A stretch of 64,000 bases of DNA from Hyphomicrobiales bacterium (GCA_900470095.1 UBZM01000016.1:157265-221264), one strand, 5' to 3'. Positions 36,953 to 47,617 are shown, numbered from the stretch's first letter. Translations and numbers: made by a program. Notes: a model not told the origin generated them from the sequence alone.

Positions 36953-38374
36953 TCAACTTGCCTTGAAGCCAGGAAGTGCCTTCACGAGCCCGCGGAACGC
37001 ATCGCCCCGCACCTCGAAATTCGGGTACTGATCGTAGGACGCGCAGGCCGGCGAGAGCAGCACGGCAATCTCGGCATCCCCCGGATGCGCCGCCGCGTCG
37101 CTGGCGGCTGCGGCGACAGCAGCGTCGAGCGTTCCGCTGCGGAGATAATCCACTCGGCCATCGTCATCGAAGGTCATGGCGAAGGCTTCCGTCGCCGCGC
37201 CGATCAGATAGGCCCTCGCGATGTTCGGGAAGTAGCGCCTCAGGCTCTCGATGCCGCCCTCCTTGGCCTTGCCGCCGAGTATCCAGAAGATGTCGCGAAA
37301 CGAGGTCAGCGCCTTCTCGGTGGAATCCGCATTGGTCGCCTTGGAATCGTTGATGAAGACGACGCGGCCGACCCGGCCGAGCTCCTCCATGCGGTGCGCA
37401 AGGCCGGGATAGGTCCTGAAACCGGCAGCGATCTCCTCGGCGGTGAGGCCGATCGCCGCGCAGGCGGCAAAGGCAGCCGCCGCGTTCTGCGCATTGTGCG
37501 AGCCCCGCAGCGAGCCAATGCCGGCGAGATCGGCGACAACGCGCGGCTTGCCGTCCCGGACCTCGACGATGCGCGTGTCGAGCTTGCCGGCATTGGCCGT
37601 GACGCCGGCAAAGACGCCCTCGTCAAGCGGCTGCTCTCCGCTGATCCTCACCAGCGGGCGCCCGGAAGCGGCGCGCCGGCGCGCCATCTGCTTGGAGGCC
37701 TCGTCGTCGACGCCAACGATGGCAATGTCGGCGGCTTCGACCATGCGTTCCTTGATCGCGGCATAGGCCTCCAGCGTGCCATGCCGATCGAGATGGTCCG
37801 GCGTCAGGTTCATCTGGATTCCGACGCTTGGCGCCAGCGACGGAGTCAGGTCGATCTGGAAGGTCGAGCACTCGATGACATGGACACGCCCCGCGGCCGG
37901 CGGCTCGAGGGCGAGAACCGCAGTGCCGATATTGCCGCCCATCTGCACGTCCCGGCCGGCCTGGCGCAGCACATGGCTGATCAGTGCAGTCGTGGTCGAC
38001 TTGCCATTGGTGCCGGTAATGCAGATCACAGGCGCATCGGGGGCGATCGTCGCCCGCTCACGGAAGAAGAGTTCGATATCGCCGATGATCTCGACGCCAG
38101 CGCCTTGCGCCTTTCCGACCGTCCAATGCGGCTGCGGATGGGTCAGAGGCACGCCCGGCGAAAGGATGAAGCTCGCGAAATCCGCCCAGTCGGCGGTTGC
38201 CAGATCGACGATGCCGATGCCCTCGGCCGCCGCCTTGTCGCGGCTCTCTGTCTTGTCGTCCCAGGCCGCGACATCGGCACCGCCCGCGATCAAGGCGCGC
38301 GCCGTCGCCAGCCCCGAGCCGCCAAGGCCGAACAACGCGACCTTGCGGCCAGAAAATACGGTCACCGGCGTCAT
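36953..38374 (-). CDS. murD: UDP-N-acetylmuramoyl-L-alanine--D-glutamate ligase
   Basis: MurD adds D-glutamate to UDP-MurNAc-L-Ala. The 473-residue Mur ligase has an N-terminal UDP-binding domain ([21 protein letters not shown]), ATP loop [60 protein letters not shown] and the C-terminal [17 protein letters not shown], a MurD signature. It follows mraY with a 2-bp gap. Confidence 0.97.
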   Translation of the reverse strand: MTPVTVFSGRKVALFGLGGSGLATARALIAGGADVAAWDDKTESRDKAAAEGIGIVDLATADWADFASFILSPGVPLTHPQPHWTVGKAQGAGVEIIGDIELFFRERATIAPDAPVICITGTNGKSTTTALISHVLRQAGRDVQMGGNIGTAVLALEPPAAGRVHVIECSTFQIDLTPSLAPSVGIQMNLTPDHLDRHGTLEAYAAIKERMVEAADIAIVGVDDEASKQMARRRAASGRPLVRISGEQPLDEGVFAGVTANAGKLDTRIVEVRDGKPRVVADLAGIGSLRGSHNAQNAAAAFAACAAIGLTAEEIAAGFRTYPGLAHRMEELGRVGRVVFINDSKATNADSTEKALTSFRDIFWILGGKAKEGGIESLRRYFPNIARAYLIGAATEAFAMTFDDDGRVDYLRSGTLDAAVAAAASDAAAHPGDAEIAVLLSPACASYDQYPNFEVRGDAFRGLVKALPGFKAS

Positions 38375-38376
38375 GA

Positions 38377-39459
38377 TCAGCGCAGCTTCAGCGTGGCGAG
38401 GCCGACCAGAGCCAGCACGACGGAAATGATCCAGAAGCGGATCACGACCTGCGGCTCGGTCCAGCCCAGTTTCTCGAAATGGTGATGGATCGGCGCCATC
38501 AGGAAGACGCGCTTGCCGGTGCGCTTGAAGACGAAGACCTGGATGATGACCGAGAGCGCCTCGACCACGAAGAGGCCGCCGACGATCGCCAGCACGATCT
38601 CATGTTTGGTCGCAACCGCGATCACGCCAAGCAGGCCGCCGAGGCCGAGCGAGCCGGTATCGCCCATGAAGATCTGGGCCGGCGGCGCATTGAACCAGAG
38701 GAAGCCCAGGCCGGCGCCGATCACGGCGCCGCAGATCACGGCGAGCTCGCCGGCGCCCGGCACATGGTGGATCTGTAGATAATTGGCGAAGATCGCGTTG
38801 CCGGCGAGATAGGAGATGAAGCCGAATGTCGCAGCCGCGATCATCACCGGCACGATCGCGAGCCCGTCCAGTCCGTCGGTGAGGTTCACCGCATTGCCGG
38901 CTCCGACCACCACGAAGGCGGTCACGAAGGGAAAGAGCAGGCCGAGCGGAATGACCAGTTCCTTCAGGAACGGCATCGCAAAGCCGGACGAAATCGCCGG
39001 CGGACCGAGCCGCATGATGAAGTAGCAGGCGATGAGCGCGATCACGACCTCGATCGAAAGCCGTGCCTTGCCGGAAAAGCCCTTATGCGACTGCTTCGTG
39101 ACCTTGAGATAGTCGTCATAGAAGCCGATGGCGCCATAGGCGGCGGTCACGCCAAGCACGATCCAGACATAGGAGTTGCGCAGATTGCCCCAGAGCAGCA
39201 CCGCAGCGAACAGTCCCGACAGGATCATCAGGCCGCCCATGGTCGGCGTGCCGCGCTTGGCAAGATGCGTCTCCGGACCGTCGGTCCGGATCGGCTGGCC
39301 CTTGCCCTGCTTGATCCGCAGCCAGGAAATCGCGGCAGGCCCGAAGAAGAAGACAAAAAGCAGCGCCGTCGCGGTCGCGCCGCCGGCGCGGAACGTGATG
39401 TAGCGGAACACGTTCAGAATCGGGAAGGCCCCGGCGAAATCGGCAAGCCAGACGAGCAT
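38377..39459 (-). CDS. mraY: Phospho-N-acetylmuramoyl-pentapeptide-transferase
   Basis: MraY forms lipid I on undecaprenyl phosphate in the inner membrane. The 360-residue protein has about ten helices with catalytic aspartates in [11 protein letters not shown] and [12 protein letters not shown], the early [12 protein letters not shown] loop and the C-terminal [15 protein letters not shown] motif. The start at ATG 39459 ([12 protein letters not shown]) gives the family length; the frame upstream of it lies in murF. Confidence 0.97.
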   Translation of the reverse strand: MLVWLADFAGAFPILNVFRYITFRAGGATATALLFVFFFGPAAISWLRIKQGKGQPIRTDGPETHLAKRGTPTMGGLMILSGLFAAVLLWGNLRNSYVWIVLGVTAAYGAIGFYDDYLKVTKQSHKGFSGKARLSIEVVIALIACYFIMRLGPPAISSGFAMPFLKELVIPLGLLFPFVTAFVVVGAGNAVNLTDGLDGLAIVPVMIAAATFGFISYLAGNAIFANYLQIHHVPGAGELAVICGAVIGAGLGFLWFNAPPAQIFMGDTGSLGLGGLLGVIAVATKHEIVLAIVGGLFVVEALSVIIQVFVFKRTGKRVFLMAPIHHHFEKLGWTEPQVVIRFWIISVVLALVGLATLKLR

Positions 39460-39478
39460 CGGCTGTGTTCCTCTTGTC

Positions 39479-40906
39479 TCAGTCGTCGGCAGGCACGGCA
39501 GGGAACCGGGCGGCGATGGCCTTGACGACCAAGCCCATATGGGAGCCGAGCGACCCCTTGACGGTGACGACGTCCCCGGCCCGGATCGCGTCCAGGACAA
39601 GCGGCGCAAGCTCGCTCGACTGCGCGGCATAAGCACCGCGCATGCCCGATGGCAAGATGTCGTAAAGTCCGCGCATCAGCGGCCCACAGGCAAAGACCCG
39701 GTCGATCGCGTTTCCGGTGATGGGCTCCGCGAGCCCCGCGTGCAGCTCGGGAGCGCTCGGGCCCAGTTCCCGCATGTCGCCCAACACCGCGACGCGGCGG
39801 CCTCGTCCCGTCACCGGAATGCGACCCAGGTTCTCGATGGCAGCCCGGACCGAAGCCGGGTTGCCGTTATAGCTCTCGTCGATCAGCGTGAATGGGCCCG
39901 ATGGCGTGTTCAGCATCTGGCGAGCGCCACGACCAGCAGGCGGCGTAAGGTCGCCGAGTGCGAGCACCGCCAGTGCCAAATCAGCGCCGACAGCCTCGAC
40001 CGCAGCGAGAACCGCGAGCGAATTCAGCACGATATGCTTGCCCGGGCTGCCGATCCGGTAAGTCACGGGCTTGCCCAGCACCACCGCGTCGACCGTCGAG
40101 ACATCCGGCTTGAGCGAGCAGGACAGGAGCCTGACATCGGCATCGGTACTCTCGCCGAAGCTGATGATCCGCCCTGCGGGGCTCTCCTCGGCCAGGCGCC
40201 TCAGCAGCGCGGCCTGAGCGATGTCGGCATTGACGATAGCGGTGCCGCCCGGCTTCAGCCCTGTGAAGATCGCAGCCTTTTCCTCCGCAATCCCCTCGAC
40301 CGACTTGAAGGCGGCGAGATGGACGGGCTGGACCGTCGTGACGATCGCGACGTCCGGCGAAACCATCCTGGCGAGAGGCAGGATCTCGCCCGGATTGCTC
40401 ATGCCGATCTCATAGACGCCATAGCGCACCGAAGCCGGCGTGCGGGTCAGCGTCAGCGGCACACCCCAGTGATTATTGTAGGAGGCGACCGGAGCATGGG
40501 TCTCGCCCTGACGGGACAGGACAAGTCTCAACGCCTCCTTGGTGCCGGTCTTGCCAACCGAGCCGGTCACCGCGATGACCGCGGCCGTGAGCTCGGCCCG
40601 GCGAGCCATGCCGGCCAATTCCATCGCATGCAGCACGTCGGACACAACGGCGTAGGGCCCCGATCCGGCAAAGCCCGCAGCATGGGCTTCATCGATGACC
40701 GCAAGCGCCGCACCCTTTGCCAGCGCCGCCTCGACGAATTCGTGACCGTCGCGTTCACCACCCTTGATCGCGAAGAAGACATCGCCGGGCTGAAGCGTCC
40801 GGGTATCGATCGAAGCACCGGTCACGGCTGCCGGCATCTCGCCGCGCAGCCTGGCCCCCATGGCGCCGATCAGACGCTCTCCCGACCACAAAGGCACGCC
40901 GCTCAT
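39479..40906 (-). CDS. murF: UDP-N-acetylmuramoyl-tripeptide--D-alanyl-D-alanine ligase
   Basis: MurF completes the pentapeptide by adding the D-Ala-D-Ala made by Ddl. The 475-residue protein shows [24 protein letters not shown] N-terminal sequence, ATP loop [36 protein letters not shown] and [19 protein letters not shown]. It starts with an ATG that overlaps the murE stop by 4 bp. Confidence 0.96.
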   Translation of the reverse strand: MSGVPLWSGERLIGAMGARLRGEMPAAVTGASIDTRTLQPGDVFFAIKGGERDGHEFVEAALAKGAALAVIDEAHAAGFAGSGPYAVVSDVLHAMELAGMARRAELTAAVIAVTGSVGKTGTKEALRLVLSRQGETHAPVASYNNHWGVPLTLTRTPASVRYGVYEIGMSNPGEILPLARMVSPDVAIVTTVQPVHLAAFKSVEGIAEEKAAIFTGLKPGGTAIVNADIAQAALLRRLAEESPAGRIISFGESTDADVRLLSCSLKPDVSTVDAVVLGKPVTYRIGSPGKHIVLNSLAVLAAVEAVGADLALAVLALGDLTPPAGRGARQMLNTPSGPFTLIDESYNGNPASVRAAIENLGRIPVTGRGRRVAVLGDMRELGPSAPELHAGLAEPITGNAIDRVFACGPLMRGLYDILPSGMRGAYAAQSSELAPLVLDAIRAGDVVTVKGSLGSHMGLVVKAIAARFPAVPADD

Positions 40907-42360
40907 GCTTCGATCTCCGCGATGGCCGTCCGCACCACGTCGTGATCGGAGAAAGGCAGGGTCCGATCGCCTATGATCTGGCCGGTTTCATGGCCTTTTC
41001 CCGCCACCACGAGGAGATCCCCAGGCACGATCAGGCCAACGGCGGTACGAATGGCCTCGGCCCTGTCGCCGATCTCGCGCAGCCCCGGGGCAGCCGCGAG
41101 GATCTCGGCGCGGATTGCGGCGGGATTCTCGCTGCGTGGGTTGTCGTCGGTGACGATCGCGATATCGGAGCACTCGGCCGCGATGCGTCCCATGATCGGA
41201 CGCTTGCCGCGATCACGATCGCCGCCGCAGCCGAAGACGCAGATCAGCCGACCGGGCGCATAGGGCCGCAAGGTCGCGAGCACTGCCGCCAGCGCATCCG
41301 GCTTATGGGCATAGTCGACGACGACGAGACCGCCGTTGATTTCGCCGACACGCTCGAGCCGGCCGGCCACGCCACGCAGCCCCGCGATCGCCTGCAGTGA
41401 AGCAGCTTCGTCTTCGCCGGTTGCGATAGCGAGGCCAGCGGCGACCAGTGCATTGCCGGCCATGAAGTCGCCGACCAGGGGCAGAACGACCTCGAGCTCC
41501 CGCTGCTTCACCCGAATCCTAAGCCGTTGCACAAAGCCTTCGCGCACCGCGCCGAGCAGGGTCAGCGTTTCACCAGCCTTGCCGATGCCGATGATCGGAT
41601 GCCCCTTGGCGACGGCAGCCTGGGCGGCCTCGCTGGCGTAAGGCTCGTCGCGATTGATCACCACAGGCGCTCCGTCCGGCAGCAGCTCCCAGAGCCTGAG
41701 CTTGGCTGCGAGATAGTCCGCCACGCTCGGATGATAATCGAGATGGTCGTGCCCGAGATTGAGGAAGGCGCCAGCCTTCAATCTCACTCCGTCCAGGCGG
41801 CGCTGATCGAGGCCATGGGAAGACGCTTCCATTGCGAGATGGCTGATGCCCTCCTCCGCGAGCCTGTCGAGCGAGGCGTGCAGCGAAATCGGGTCCGGCG
41901 TGGTCAGCGAGCCGTAATCAGCTCCGCGCGACGTCACGACGCCAATTGTGCCGAGGCTGGCCGCCTCATGGCCCAATGCCGAGAAGATCTGTCGGGTGAA
42001 ATCAGCAACCGAGGATTTGCCGCTGGTCCCGGTCACGGCCACGATCGTATCGGGCTGGCGCGGATGCACCCGCGCAGCCGCAAGCGCCAGGGCCCGGCGC
42101 GGGTCGTCGACACGCGCGAAGGGCACCGACGGGTCGAGCTCTGCGGGACGCGCATGATCCGTGACGATGGCGGCAGCGCCGCGCGCAACGGCATCTGCAA
42201 TGAAGCGCGCGCCGTCTGTCCTGGCGCCGGCATAGGCGACGAAGACGTCCTCCTGCTTAACCTTGCGGCTGTCCATCGCGACCCCACCGACACGGCGGGA
42301 CGCATCTTCGGCGAATGCCCCGGGGAAGAGTTCACCGAGACTGAATTCGCTGCTGCCCAT
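40903..42360 (-). CDS. murE: UDP-MurNAc-tripeptide synthetase (meso-diaminopimelate adding)
   Basis: MurE adds the third residue of the stem peptide. The 485-residue protein has MDSRKVKQEDVFVAYAG, ATP loop AVTGTSGKSSVADF and MEASSHGLDQRRLDGV. The DNPR motif in VTDDNPRSENPAAI specifies meso-diaminopimelate rather than lysine. The P-loop has S-G-K-S where many orthologues have N-G-K-T, a mild variation. It is coupled to murF and starts 25 bp after ftsI. Confidence 0.97.
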   Translation of the reverse strand: MGSSEFSLGELFPGAFAEDASRRVGGVAMDSRKVKQEDVFVAYAGARTDGARFIADAVARGAAAIVTDHARPAELDPSVPFARVDDPRRALALAAARVHPRQPDTIVAVTGTSGKSSVADFTRQIFSALGHEAASLGTIGVVTSRGADYGSLTTPDPISLHASLDRLAEEGISHLAMEASSHGLDQRRLDGVRLKAGAFLNLGHDHLDYHPSVADYLAAKLRLWELLPDGAPVVINRDEPYASEAAQAAVAKGHPIIGIGKAGETLTLLGAVREGFVQRLRIRVKQRELEVVLPLVGDFMAGNALVAAGLAIATGEDEAASLQAIAGLRGVAGRLERVGEINGGLVVVDYAHKPDALAAVLATLRPYAPGRLICVFGCGGDRDRGKRPIMGRIAAECSDIAIVTDDNPRSENPAAIRAEILAAAPGLREIGDRAEAIRTAVGLIVPGDLLVVAGKGHETGQIIGDRTLPFSDHDVVRTAIAEIEA

Positions 42361-42385
42361 GATCTCGCCTGTCAGTTTCGTTGCT

Positions 42386-44167
42386 TCAGCGCGTTCCCCA
42401 GGCGCCGAGCTTCGCCATCAGCGGGAACGGGGCGACCGGCGGTTCGAAACGCGGCGGCAAGCCGAGGATCGGCGCGGCGCGTTCGATGACCTTGCCGGTC
42501 GTGATACCGGCATTCCAGGCGGCGGTCGAATAGCCCCCGCTCTCGGCATAGCCCTTGGGCTCGTCATAGATCGAGAGGAAGAGATAGCGCGGCTTGTCTG
42601 CCGGCACGATCGCCATGAAGGTCGTGAAGTTGCGGTTCTTGGCGTAGCGCCCACCGATGACCTTTTCAGCCGTGCCGGTCTTGCCGCCGACGAAATAGCC
42701 CGGGACGTCCGCCTTGCGGGCGGAGCCACGCTCGCCATTGATGCGCATGATGTAGCGCATCGCCTCCGAGGTTTCCGGCTTGATGACGCGAACCCCGAGG
42801 CGCTTGGCGTCTTCCTCCGAGCGCTTGATGAACGTCGGAGTGATCAGGTTGCCGCCATTTACCAGCGCCCCGACAGCAGCCAGGGCCTGGATCGGCGCAA
42901 CCGCGAGGCCGTGACCGAAGGCGATGGTCGCGGTGTTGAGCTCGCCCCAGCGCGGCGGGATGAGCGGCTCGGCGCTCTCGGGCAATTCGGTCCGCATGCG
43001 ATCGAGCTGGGCCATCTTGCGCAGGAAGGCCTTGTGGCCCTCGACACCGACGGACAGCGCCATCTTGACCGAGCCCATGTTCGACGAATGTACGAACACT
43101 TCCGGCACAGTCAGCGTCCGGCCCGTGCCATGGTACTCGCGAATGACATGGCGGCCGAAACGCATCATGCCGCCTGCGGTCGAATAGGTGGAGTTGATGT
43201 TTGCCTTGCCGGAGTCCAGCGCCATCGCAACCGTCAGCGCCTTGAAGGTCGAGCCCATCTCGTAGACGCCGACATTGATCCGGTTGATGCGGTCCTTCTC
43301 CTGTGCATCGACCGGGTTGCTCGGATCATAATCGGGCAGGGATACCGAGGCGATCATCTCGCCTGTCGTCACATCCATGATCGCACCGGCTGCCGCTATG
43401 GCCCGGTACTTCTCCATGCCCTTGACCAGCTCGTCACGCAGCAGGTGCTGCACCCGCAGGTCGATCGACAGGGCCACGGGCTTGAGATCCGACGCCTGGG
43501 TCGCGAGACCGGCGCCGTTCAGATCCTGCAGCCCCTGCGAGTCGATATATTTCTCCATGCCGGCAATGCCGACATTGTCGACATTGGCAAAGCCGAGCAC
43601 ATGCGCCGCCGCCGGCCCATTTGGGTAGACGCGTTTGTTCTCGGGCACGAAGCCGACGCCGGGAATGCCGAGGCGATGAACCTCGGCCTGCTGGCGCGGC
43701 GTGATCTCGCGCTTGACCCAGATGAAGCCGCGCTTGGTGCCAAGCCGGTCGCGCAAATCCTTTGCATCGAGATCAGGCAGGACGGCGGTCAGCAGCTCGG
43801 TCGCCTCGTCCTTGTCGAGGATCTTGCGCGGCTCGGCGAAGACCGAGACGGTCCTGATATCGGTCGCGAGAACGGTTCCGTTGCGGTCGACGATATCGGG
43901 CCGTGCGGCCGAGATCGCGTTGGAGGTCGCGCGGCGCAGACCGACCTGCTCGTTCGGCAAGGTGGCGAGCATCACCAGACGGCCGGTAATGGCCAGGAAC
44001 AGGGCGGAGAAGCCCAGGATCACGAGACCGACGCGGGGCTGGCTCTTCTCGCCGCTCATCCGGAAGACATCGCGCAGGAAGTGCAGCCGCCCGCGCGGCA
44101 CCGGCTGCCCTTCCTCGATATCGTCCGGACGCTGGTGGTCGGTCGCAGAGAGCTTCGGCTCGGTCAT
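42386..44167 (-). CDS. ftsI: Septal transpeptidase FtsI (penicillin-binding protein 3)
   Basis: FtsI is the class B penicillin-binding protein that cross-links septal peptidoglycan with FtsW. The 593-residue protein has a cytoplasmic N-terminus and one membrane helix (VGLVILGFSALFLAITGRLVMLA). The dimerisation/pedestal domain follows, then the transpeptidase domain with active-site serine in GSTFKALTV (SxxK), SSN in HSSNMGSVK and KTG in FVGGKTGTAEK. Its ATG overlaps the ftsL stop by 4 bp. Confidence 0.97.
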   Translation of the reverse strand: MTEPKLSATDHQRPDDIEEGQPVPRGRLHFLRDVFRMSGEKSQPRVGLVILGFSALFLAITGRLVMLATLPNEQVGLRRATSNAISAARPDIVDRNGTVLATDIRTVSVFAEPRKILDKDEATELLTAVLPDLDAKDLRDRLGTKRGFIWVKREITPRQQAEVHRLGIPGVGFVPENKRVYPNGPAAAHVLGFANVDNVGIAGMEKYIDSQGLQDLNGAGLATQASDLKPVALSIDLRVQHLLRDELVKGMEKYRAIAAAGAIMDVTTGEMIASVSLPDYDPSNPVDAQEKDRINRINVGVYEMGSTFKALTVAMALDSGKANINSTYSTAGGMMRFGRHVIREYHGTGRTLTVPEVFVHSSNMGSVKMALSVGVEGHKAFLRKMAQLDRMRTELPESAEPLIPPRWGELNTATIAFGHGLAVAPIQALAAVGALVNGGNLITPTFIKRSEEDAKRLGVRVIKPETSEAMRYIMRINGERGSARKADVPGYFVGGKTGTAEKVIGGRYAKNRNFTTFMAIVPADKPRYLFLSIYDEPKGYAESGGYSTAAWNAGITTGKVIERAAPILGLPPRFEPPVAPFPLMAKLGAWGTR

Positions 44168-44553
44168 GGGCGGGCTCCCGGTGTGGTGACGCCACTCGTC
44201 TTGCGGTCCCTCGGCGTTTCGGTCGGCAGACCGAGGCCGAGATCCTCAAGTTTGCGGCCGATGGAATCCACCTTCGGACCGCGGTTCGGGATATCCGAGG
44301 CGCGCACGACCTGCGTCACCGAGAATGGCTGGAGGTCGAGATGGCGCTCGCTCAGTGTCTGCAACCGATCGGGCCGGTTCAGGAACTGCCATTCCGCCTT
44401 GAGCACGGCGATCGCATCGCGCTCGCGCTGCGCCTTGGCCTTGAGCTTTTGCAACTGCTCGGATTCGAGCGTCGTCTCGTACTTGATCGTGTAGGCATAG
44501 AGCGCCGAGGAGACCAGAGCGCAGATCGCAACCACATGCAGGAGCTTGATCAT
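44164..44553 (-). CDS. ftsL: Cell division protein FtsL-like
   Basis: This 129-residue bitopic protein has an N-terminal membrane helix ([20 protein letters not shown]) followed by a periplasmic coiled coil rich in Leu, Glu, Lys and Arg. The conserved core [22 protein letters not shown] is typical of the alphaproteobacterial FtsL family. It would form the FtsQLB subcomplex; FtsB is not in the window. It overlaps both rsmH and ftsI by 4 bp. Sequence similarity in this family is low, so the position in the cluster carries much of the call. Confidence 0.88.
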   Translation of the reverse strand: MIKLLHVVAICALVSSALYAYTIKYETTLESEQLQKLKAKAQRERDAIAVLKAEWQFLNRPDRLQTLSERHLDLQPFSVTQVVRASDIPNRGPKVDSIGRKLEDLGLGLPTETPRDRKTSGVTTPGARP

Positions 44554-45596
44554 CCCTGGGATCTCCGGCGAGGCTGCGGTGACGGCACGCCTGCAAGCGC
44601 AGTGAGTTCGGGCTCCGGCGCGCGAGCCGGAGCAGCAGTGCGCTGCGCTGCACGCAACTTGGCGGAACGAGCCCGCGGGTTGCTCCGCATCTCCTCCTCG
44701 GAAGGCGCGACGGCTCCCCTGGTCACCAGCGAGAAGGTTGCGACAGGCGCTGTCGTGGCCGGCGCATGGCGCGAAGCCGCCGGTGCACGCCCAGATCGGG
44801 TCGCCAGGAACTGCTTGACGATGCGGTCCTCGAGCGAATGAAAGGTCACGACGGCCAGGCGTCCGCCCTCGCCCAGCGCCTCTTCGGCCGCGTGCAGGGC
44901 CCGCACCAATTCGCCGAGCTCGTCATTGACCGCGATGCGCAAGGCCTGGAACACGCGGGTCGCCGGATGCGCACCGCCGGGCTCAGCCCAGACGATGCTG
45001 GCCACGAGTTCGGCCAACTGCTTCGTCGTCGTCAGCGGCGCCTTGCGCCGAGCCTCGACGATCGCGCGTGCGACGCCTCGCGAGCGACGCTCCTCACCGT
45101 AATGATAGAAAATATTGGCGAGCAGTCCCTCCTCCGCCTCGTTGACGAGGTCGGCGGCGCTCTGCCCATCCCGGCCCATGCGCATGTCGAGCGGGCCGTC
45201 GAAGCGAAAGGAGAAGCCGCGCTCCGCCTCGTCGATCTGCATCGAAGAGACGCCGATATCGAGCACGACACCGTCCAGCGGCATCATCTTGAACAGCCGC
45301 GCTTCCTTGGCGAGATCTCCAAAACAGGCCTGCGACAAGGTCAGCCGACCGTTCATTTCGGCCACCAGCCCTGCCCCGCCGGTGATTGCCGTCGGGTCGC
45401 GGTCGAGCGCGAGCAAGGTCGCCTCCGGCTCCCGCGCCAGCAACTCGCGAGAATAGCCGCCGGCCCCGAAGGTGCCGTCGAGATAGCGTCCACCCGGTTT
45501 GATCGCGAGTGCGTCGAGGGCTTCAGCCATGAGGACCGGAACATGTCGGGTCGATCCGCCAGCGGCCCCGTGATCCCGGCTGCCGTGCCCCGTCAT
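44550..45596 (-). CDS. rsmH: 16S rRNA (cytosine(1402)-N(4))-methyltransferase
   Basis: RsmH (MraW) methylates N4 of C1402 in the 16S rRNA decoding centre. The 348-residue protein has [32 protein letters not shown] (SAM site), [49 protein letters not shown] and [19 protein letters not shown] 45596 overlaps the mraZ stop by 4 bp; the open frame further upstream is inside mraZ. A Pro/Ala/Arg-rich C-terminal tail of about 40 residues is extra relative to E. coli. Confidence 0.96.
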   Translation of the reverse strand: MTGHGSRDHGAAGGSTRHVPVLMAEALDALAIKPGGRYLDGTFGAGGYSRELLAREPEATLLALDRDPTAITGGAGLVAEMNGRLTLSQACFGDLAKEARLFKMMPLDGVVLDIGVSSMQIDEAERGFSFRFDGPLDMRMGRDGQSAADLVNEAEEGLLANIFYHYGEERRSRGVARAIVEARRKAPLTTTKQLAELVASIVWAEPGGAHPATRVFQALRIAVNDELGELVRALHAAEEALGEGGRLAVVTFHSLEDRIVKQFLATRSGRAPAASRHAPATTAPVATFSLVTRGAVAPSEEEMRSNPRARSAKLRAAQRTAAPARAPEPELTALAGVPSPQPRRRSQG

Positions 45597-46072
45597 GCGC
45601 CTGTCGCTCCCGGTGTCATCGTCATATGCGAACCCAGCGTGCGCTTGACGTTGCGCAAGCGGCTGCGCGCCGCCTCCAGATGCGCCTGGAAGCGAGCCGG
45701 CTCCCAGATCTGAAACTTGTGGCCATGGCCCACGAAGGTCACCGCATCGACGATGCCCGCATGCGCCCTCAGGGTCCCGCTGAGCATGATACGCCCTTCC
45801 GGATCGACCTTCAGCACCTCCGAGGTGCCGTTCAACGCTGTCGAGAGAGATTCCCACTCGTCCGAGAAGGGGGAAAAGCGGGAGAGAATGTCGTCGATGG
45901 TCGCCCGCAGCGCGTGCCCGCCGGCATCGAGCGCTTCCAGATCGAGCGATGGATGGACGTAAAGCCCTTCGTAGCCGTCCTTCGCCAGCACGGCGCGAAA
46001 GCTCGCGGGGATCGAAACGCGCCCCTTGGCATCCAGCCGATTGGTGAAATTCGAGACGAAGCGGTCCGTCAA
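45593..46072 (-). CDS. mraZ: Transcriptional regulator MraZ
   Basis: MraZ is an AbrB-like ring-forming DNA-binding protein that represses the dcw cluster at its own promoter. The 159-residue protein has two MraZ repeats: [21 protein letters not shown] with [15 protein letters not shown], and [21 protein letters not shown] with [16 protein letters not shown]. There is no ATG in a sensible place. TTG 46072 is chosen because GGGAGG lies 5 bp upstream and the protein then begins at the conserved [13 protein letters not shown]. It heads the dcw operon and is coupled to rsmH. Confidence 0.92.
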   Translation of the reverse strand: MTDRFVSNFTNRLDAKGRVSIPASFRAVLAKDGYEGLYVHPSLDLEALDAGGHALRATIDDILSRFSPFSDEWESLSTALNGTSEVLKVDPEGRIMLSGTLRAHAGIVDAVTFVGHGHKFQIWEPARFQAHLEAARSRLRNVKRTLGSHMTMTPGATGA

Positions 46073-46220
46073 TGCCGCCTCCCGGCTCGCTCCCCACCGG
46101 CGCGTAACAGCGCCTCGGCGGCGGGTTCGAGGCCTCCCATCGAAGCAGGCATAGCAGGGCCGAGACGCAAGATCCGCGCGGCACACGGACCTTGTTCTGC
46201 GTTCTGCCTGCCGGCTTCGA

Positions 46221-46264
46221 CGGGATGATTTGGGATAGCATGGGCAAATATGGGCGTCAATGGA
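46221..46264 (-). promoter_or_regulatory. dcw promoter with MraZ-box array
   Basis: On the plus strand TGGG recurs at 46231, 46241 and 46251, flanked by CGGG at 46221 and TGGA at 46261. This is a strict 10-bp period and fits the MraZ site (TGGGN repeats with 5-nt spacers). On the minus strand the same bases contain TTGACG (46260-46255), a 17-bp spacer and TATCCC (46237-46232) in the context GCTATCCC, a good alphaproteobacterial promoter. Repeats and promoter therefore coincide. The transcript leader to the TTG start would be about 150 nt. The TGGG strand is opposite to the coding strand of mraZ. Confidence 0.7.
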
Positions 46265-46425
46265 ATCGCGTTTGCCGACGCAGTGACGCCGGCCCTGGTT
46301 CGCATCACAGCCTGTTAAGGTTAAGCATCCGTAAGCGTGGGCGTTTTCTCGGGAATCCGGGACGCAGAAGCGCCCGCCTGCGGCATCTCGACCGGGCGAC
46401 CTCGATGAAAAATGTCGGACCGGCT

Positions 46426-46908
46426 TTACGCGGGTCCGCCGGCAGCCTTGAGCAGCGCCTGGCGCAGCGCGTGCAGGTCTTCGGTCAGCGCAGCGACCCG
46501 CTCCGCCGAACCACCGATCGCGCAGCCCATCCTTTCAGGCACGCGACGAGCCTTCTCGCTGAGCGCCCGCCCTGCTTCGGTCAGGCTCAGCCGGACCTGC
46601 CGCTCATCCTCGCGGCCGCGCTCGCGGCGGACCAGACCAGCGATCTCCAGTCGCTTGAGCAGCGGCGTCAGCGTGCCGGAATCGAGCATCAATCGCTCGC
46701 CGATCTCCTTCACCGTCACGCCGTCATGATCCCATAGGACAAGCATGACGAGATATTGCGGGTAGGTCAGGCCAAGTTCGGCGAGCACCACACGATACAG
46801 GCGGGTAAAGGCATGCCCCGCAGAATAGATCGCGAAACAGAGCTGCTCCTCCGCCTTCGGAAGCGGGGTGGCGGGAACCTTCGGCGTCATCATCTCATCG
46901 TTTGGCAT
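46426..46908 (-). CDS. ohrR: OhrR: organic hydroperoxide-sensing MarR family repressor
   Basis: OhrR represses ohr until its reactive cysteine is oxidised by organic peroxides. The 160-residue MarR protein has EEQLCFAIYSAGHAFTRLY with the sensing Cys24, LGLTYPQYLVMLVLWDHDGVTVKEIGERLMLDSGTLTPLLKRLE as the winged helix, and a second cysteine at 129 (ERMGCAIGG). It thus looks like a two-cysteine (Xanthomonas-type) OhrR. It is divergent from ohr with a palindromic operator between them. Confidence 0.93.
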   Translation of the reverse strand: MPNDEMMTPKVPATPLPKAEEQLCFAIYSAGHAFTRLYRVVLAELGLTYPQYLVMLVLWDHDGVTVKEIGERLMLDSGTLTPLLKRLEIAGLVRRERGREDERQVRLSLTEAGRALSEKARRVPERMGCAIGGSAERVAALTEDLHALRQALLKAAGGPA

Positions 46909-46980
46909 GGAGCAACGGGCCCTTCAAACTCCAGGCTTCGCGCAGCCGGATCACCGATCCGTGATGCGGCTATCATCTTG

Positions 46981-47009
46981 TTGACAATTCAATTGCGCAC
47001 AATCTAAAT
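46981..47009 (+). promoter_or_regulatory. ohr promoter overlapping OhrR operator
   Basis: TTGACA (46981-46986), a 17-bp spacer and CTAAAT (47004-47009) form a sigma-70-type promoter. It is overlapped by the palindrome CAATT-C-AATTG (46985-46995), the core of the known OhrR site (TACAATT-AATTGTA). Repressor binding would cover the -35 of ohr and lies 73 bp from the ohrR start. Confidence 0.75.
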
Positions 47010-47062
47010 CGACACGCAAGTTCCCCGAAGCCCCAAATTCCCCGAAGCCAAGGAGTTCGACC

Positions 47063-47488
47063 ATGAAGATCCTCTACACCGCTCATGGCTCCGCCACCGG
47101 CGGACGCGAAGGCCAGGCAGCCACCGACACGGGCAACGTCAAGCTGGTGCTGAACACGCCGAAGGAGTTGGGCGGCGGCGGCGGCGACGGCACCAATCCC
47201 GAGCAGCTCTTCTCGATGGGCTATTCCGCTTGCTTCCTGGGTGCGCTGAAGTTCGTCGCCGGCAAGGAGCAGGTGAAGATTCCGCCGGAGGCGCGCGTCA
47301 GCGCCGATGTCGGCATCGGCCCGCGCGATGACGGCACCGGCTTCGGCATCGCCGTCAAACTGACCATCTCGGTCCCGGGAGTCGACAAGGCCGTGGTCGA
47401 GGACCTCGTCAAGAAGGCGCATATCGTCTGCCCGTATTCTCACGCGACACGTGGAAATATTGACGTCGATCTCCAGGTTGCGGCCTGA
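47063..47488 (+). CDS. ohr: Organic hydroperoxide resistance protein Ohr
   Basis: Ohr is a thiol-dependent peroxidase that reduces organic and fatty-acid hydroperoxides using lipoylated partners. The 141-residue protein of the OsmC/Ohr fold has the catalytic Cys57 in GYSACFLGAL, the resolving Cys123 in HIVCPYSHATRGNID, and the conserved Glu in TNPEQLFSMG. An AAGGAG ribosome site precedes ATG 47063. It is paired with ohrR. Confidence 0.97.
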   Translation: MKILYTAHGSATGGREGQAATDTGNVKLVLNTPKELGGGGGDGTNPEQLFSMGYSACFLGALKFVAGKEQVKIPPEARVSADVGIGPRDDGTGFGIAVKLTISVPGVDKAVVEDLVKKAHIVCPYSHATRGNIDVDLQVAA

Positions 47489-47617
47489 GGCGGAGCTGCT
47501 CATCTGAACACTCGTGGCCGGGCGCCAGCCCGACCACGAGACGATCAAGCCCGGCGCAGGACAGGCGCCGGCATCGTTTCCGGAAGCCTTCGATCCCTCT
47601 CGCCTCTGGAACAGACC

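Noticed and set aside
46301..46340. Possible CtrA site upstream of the mraZ promoter (TTAAGGTTAAGC and GTAAG)
   Set aside because: TTAA copies are 3 bp apart and the third element is mis-spaced; no TTAA-N7-TTAA match.
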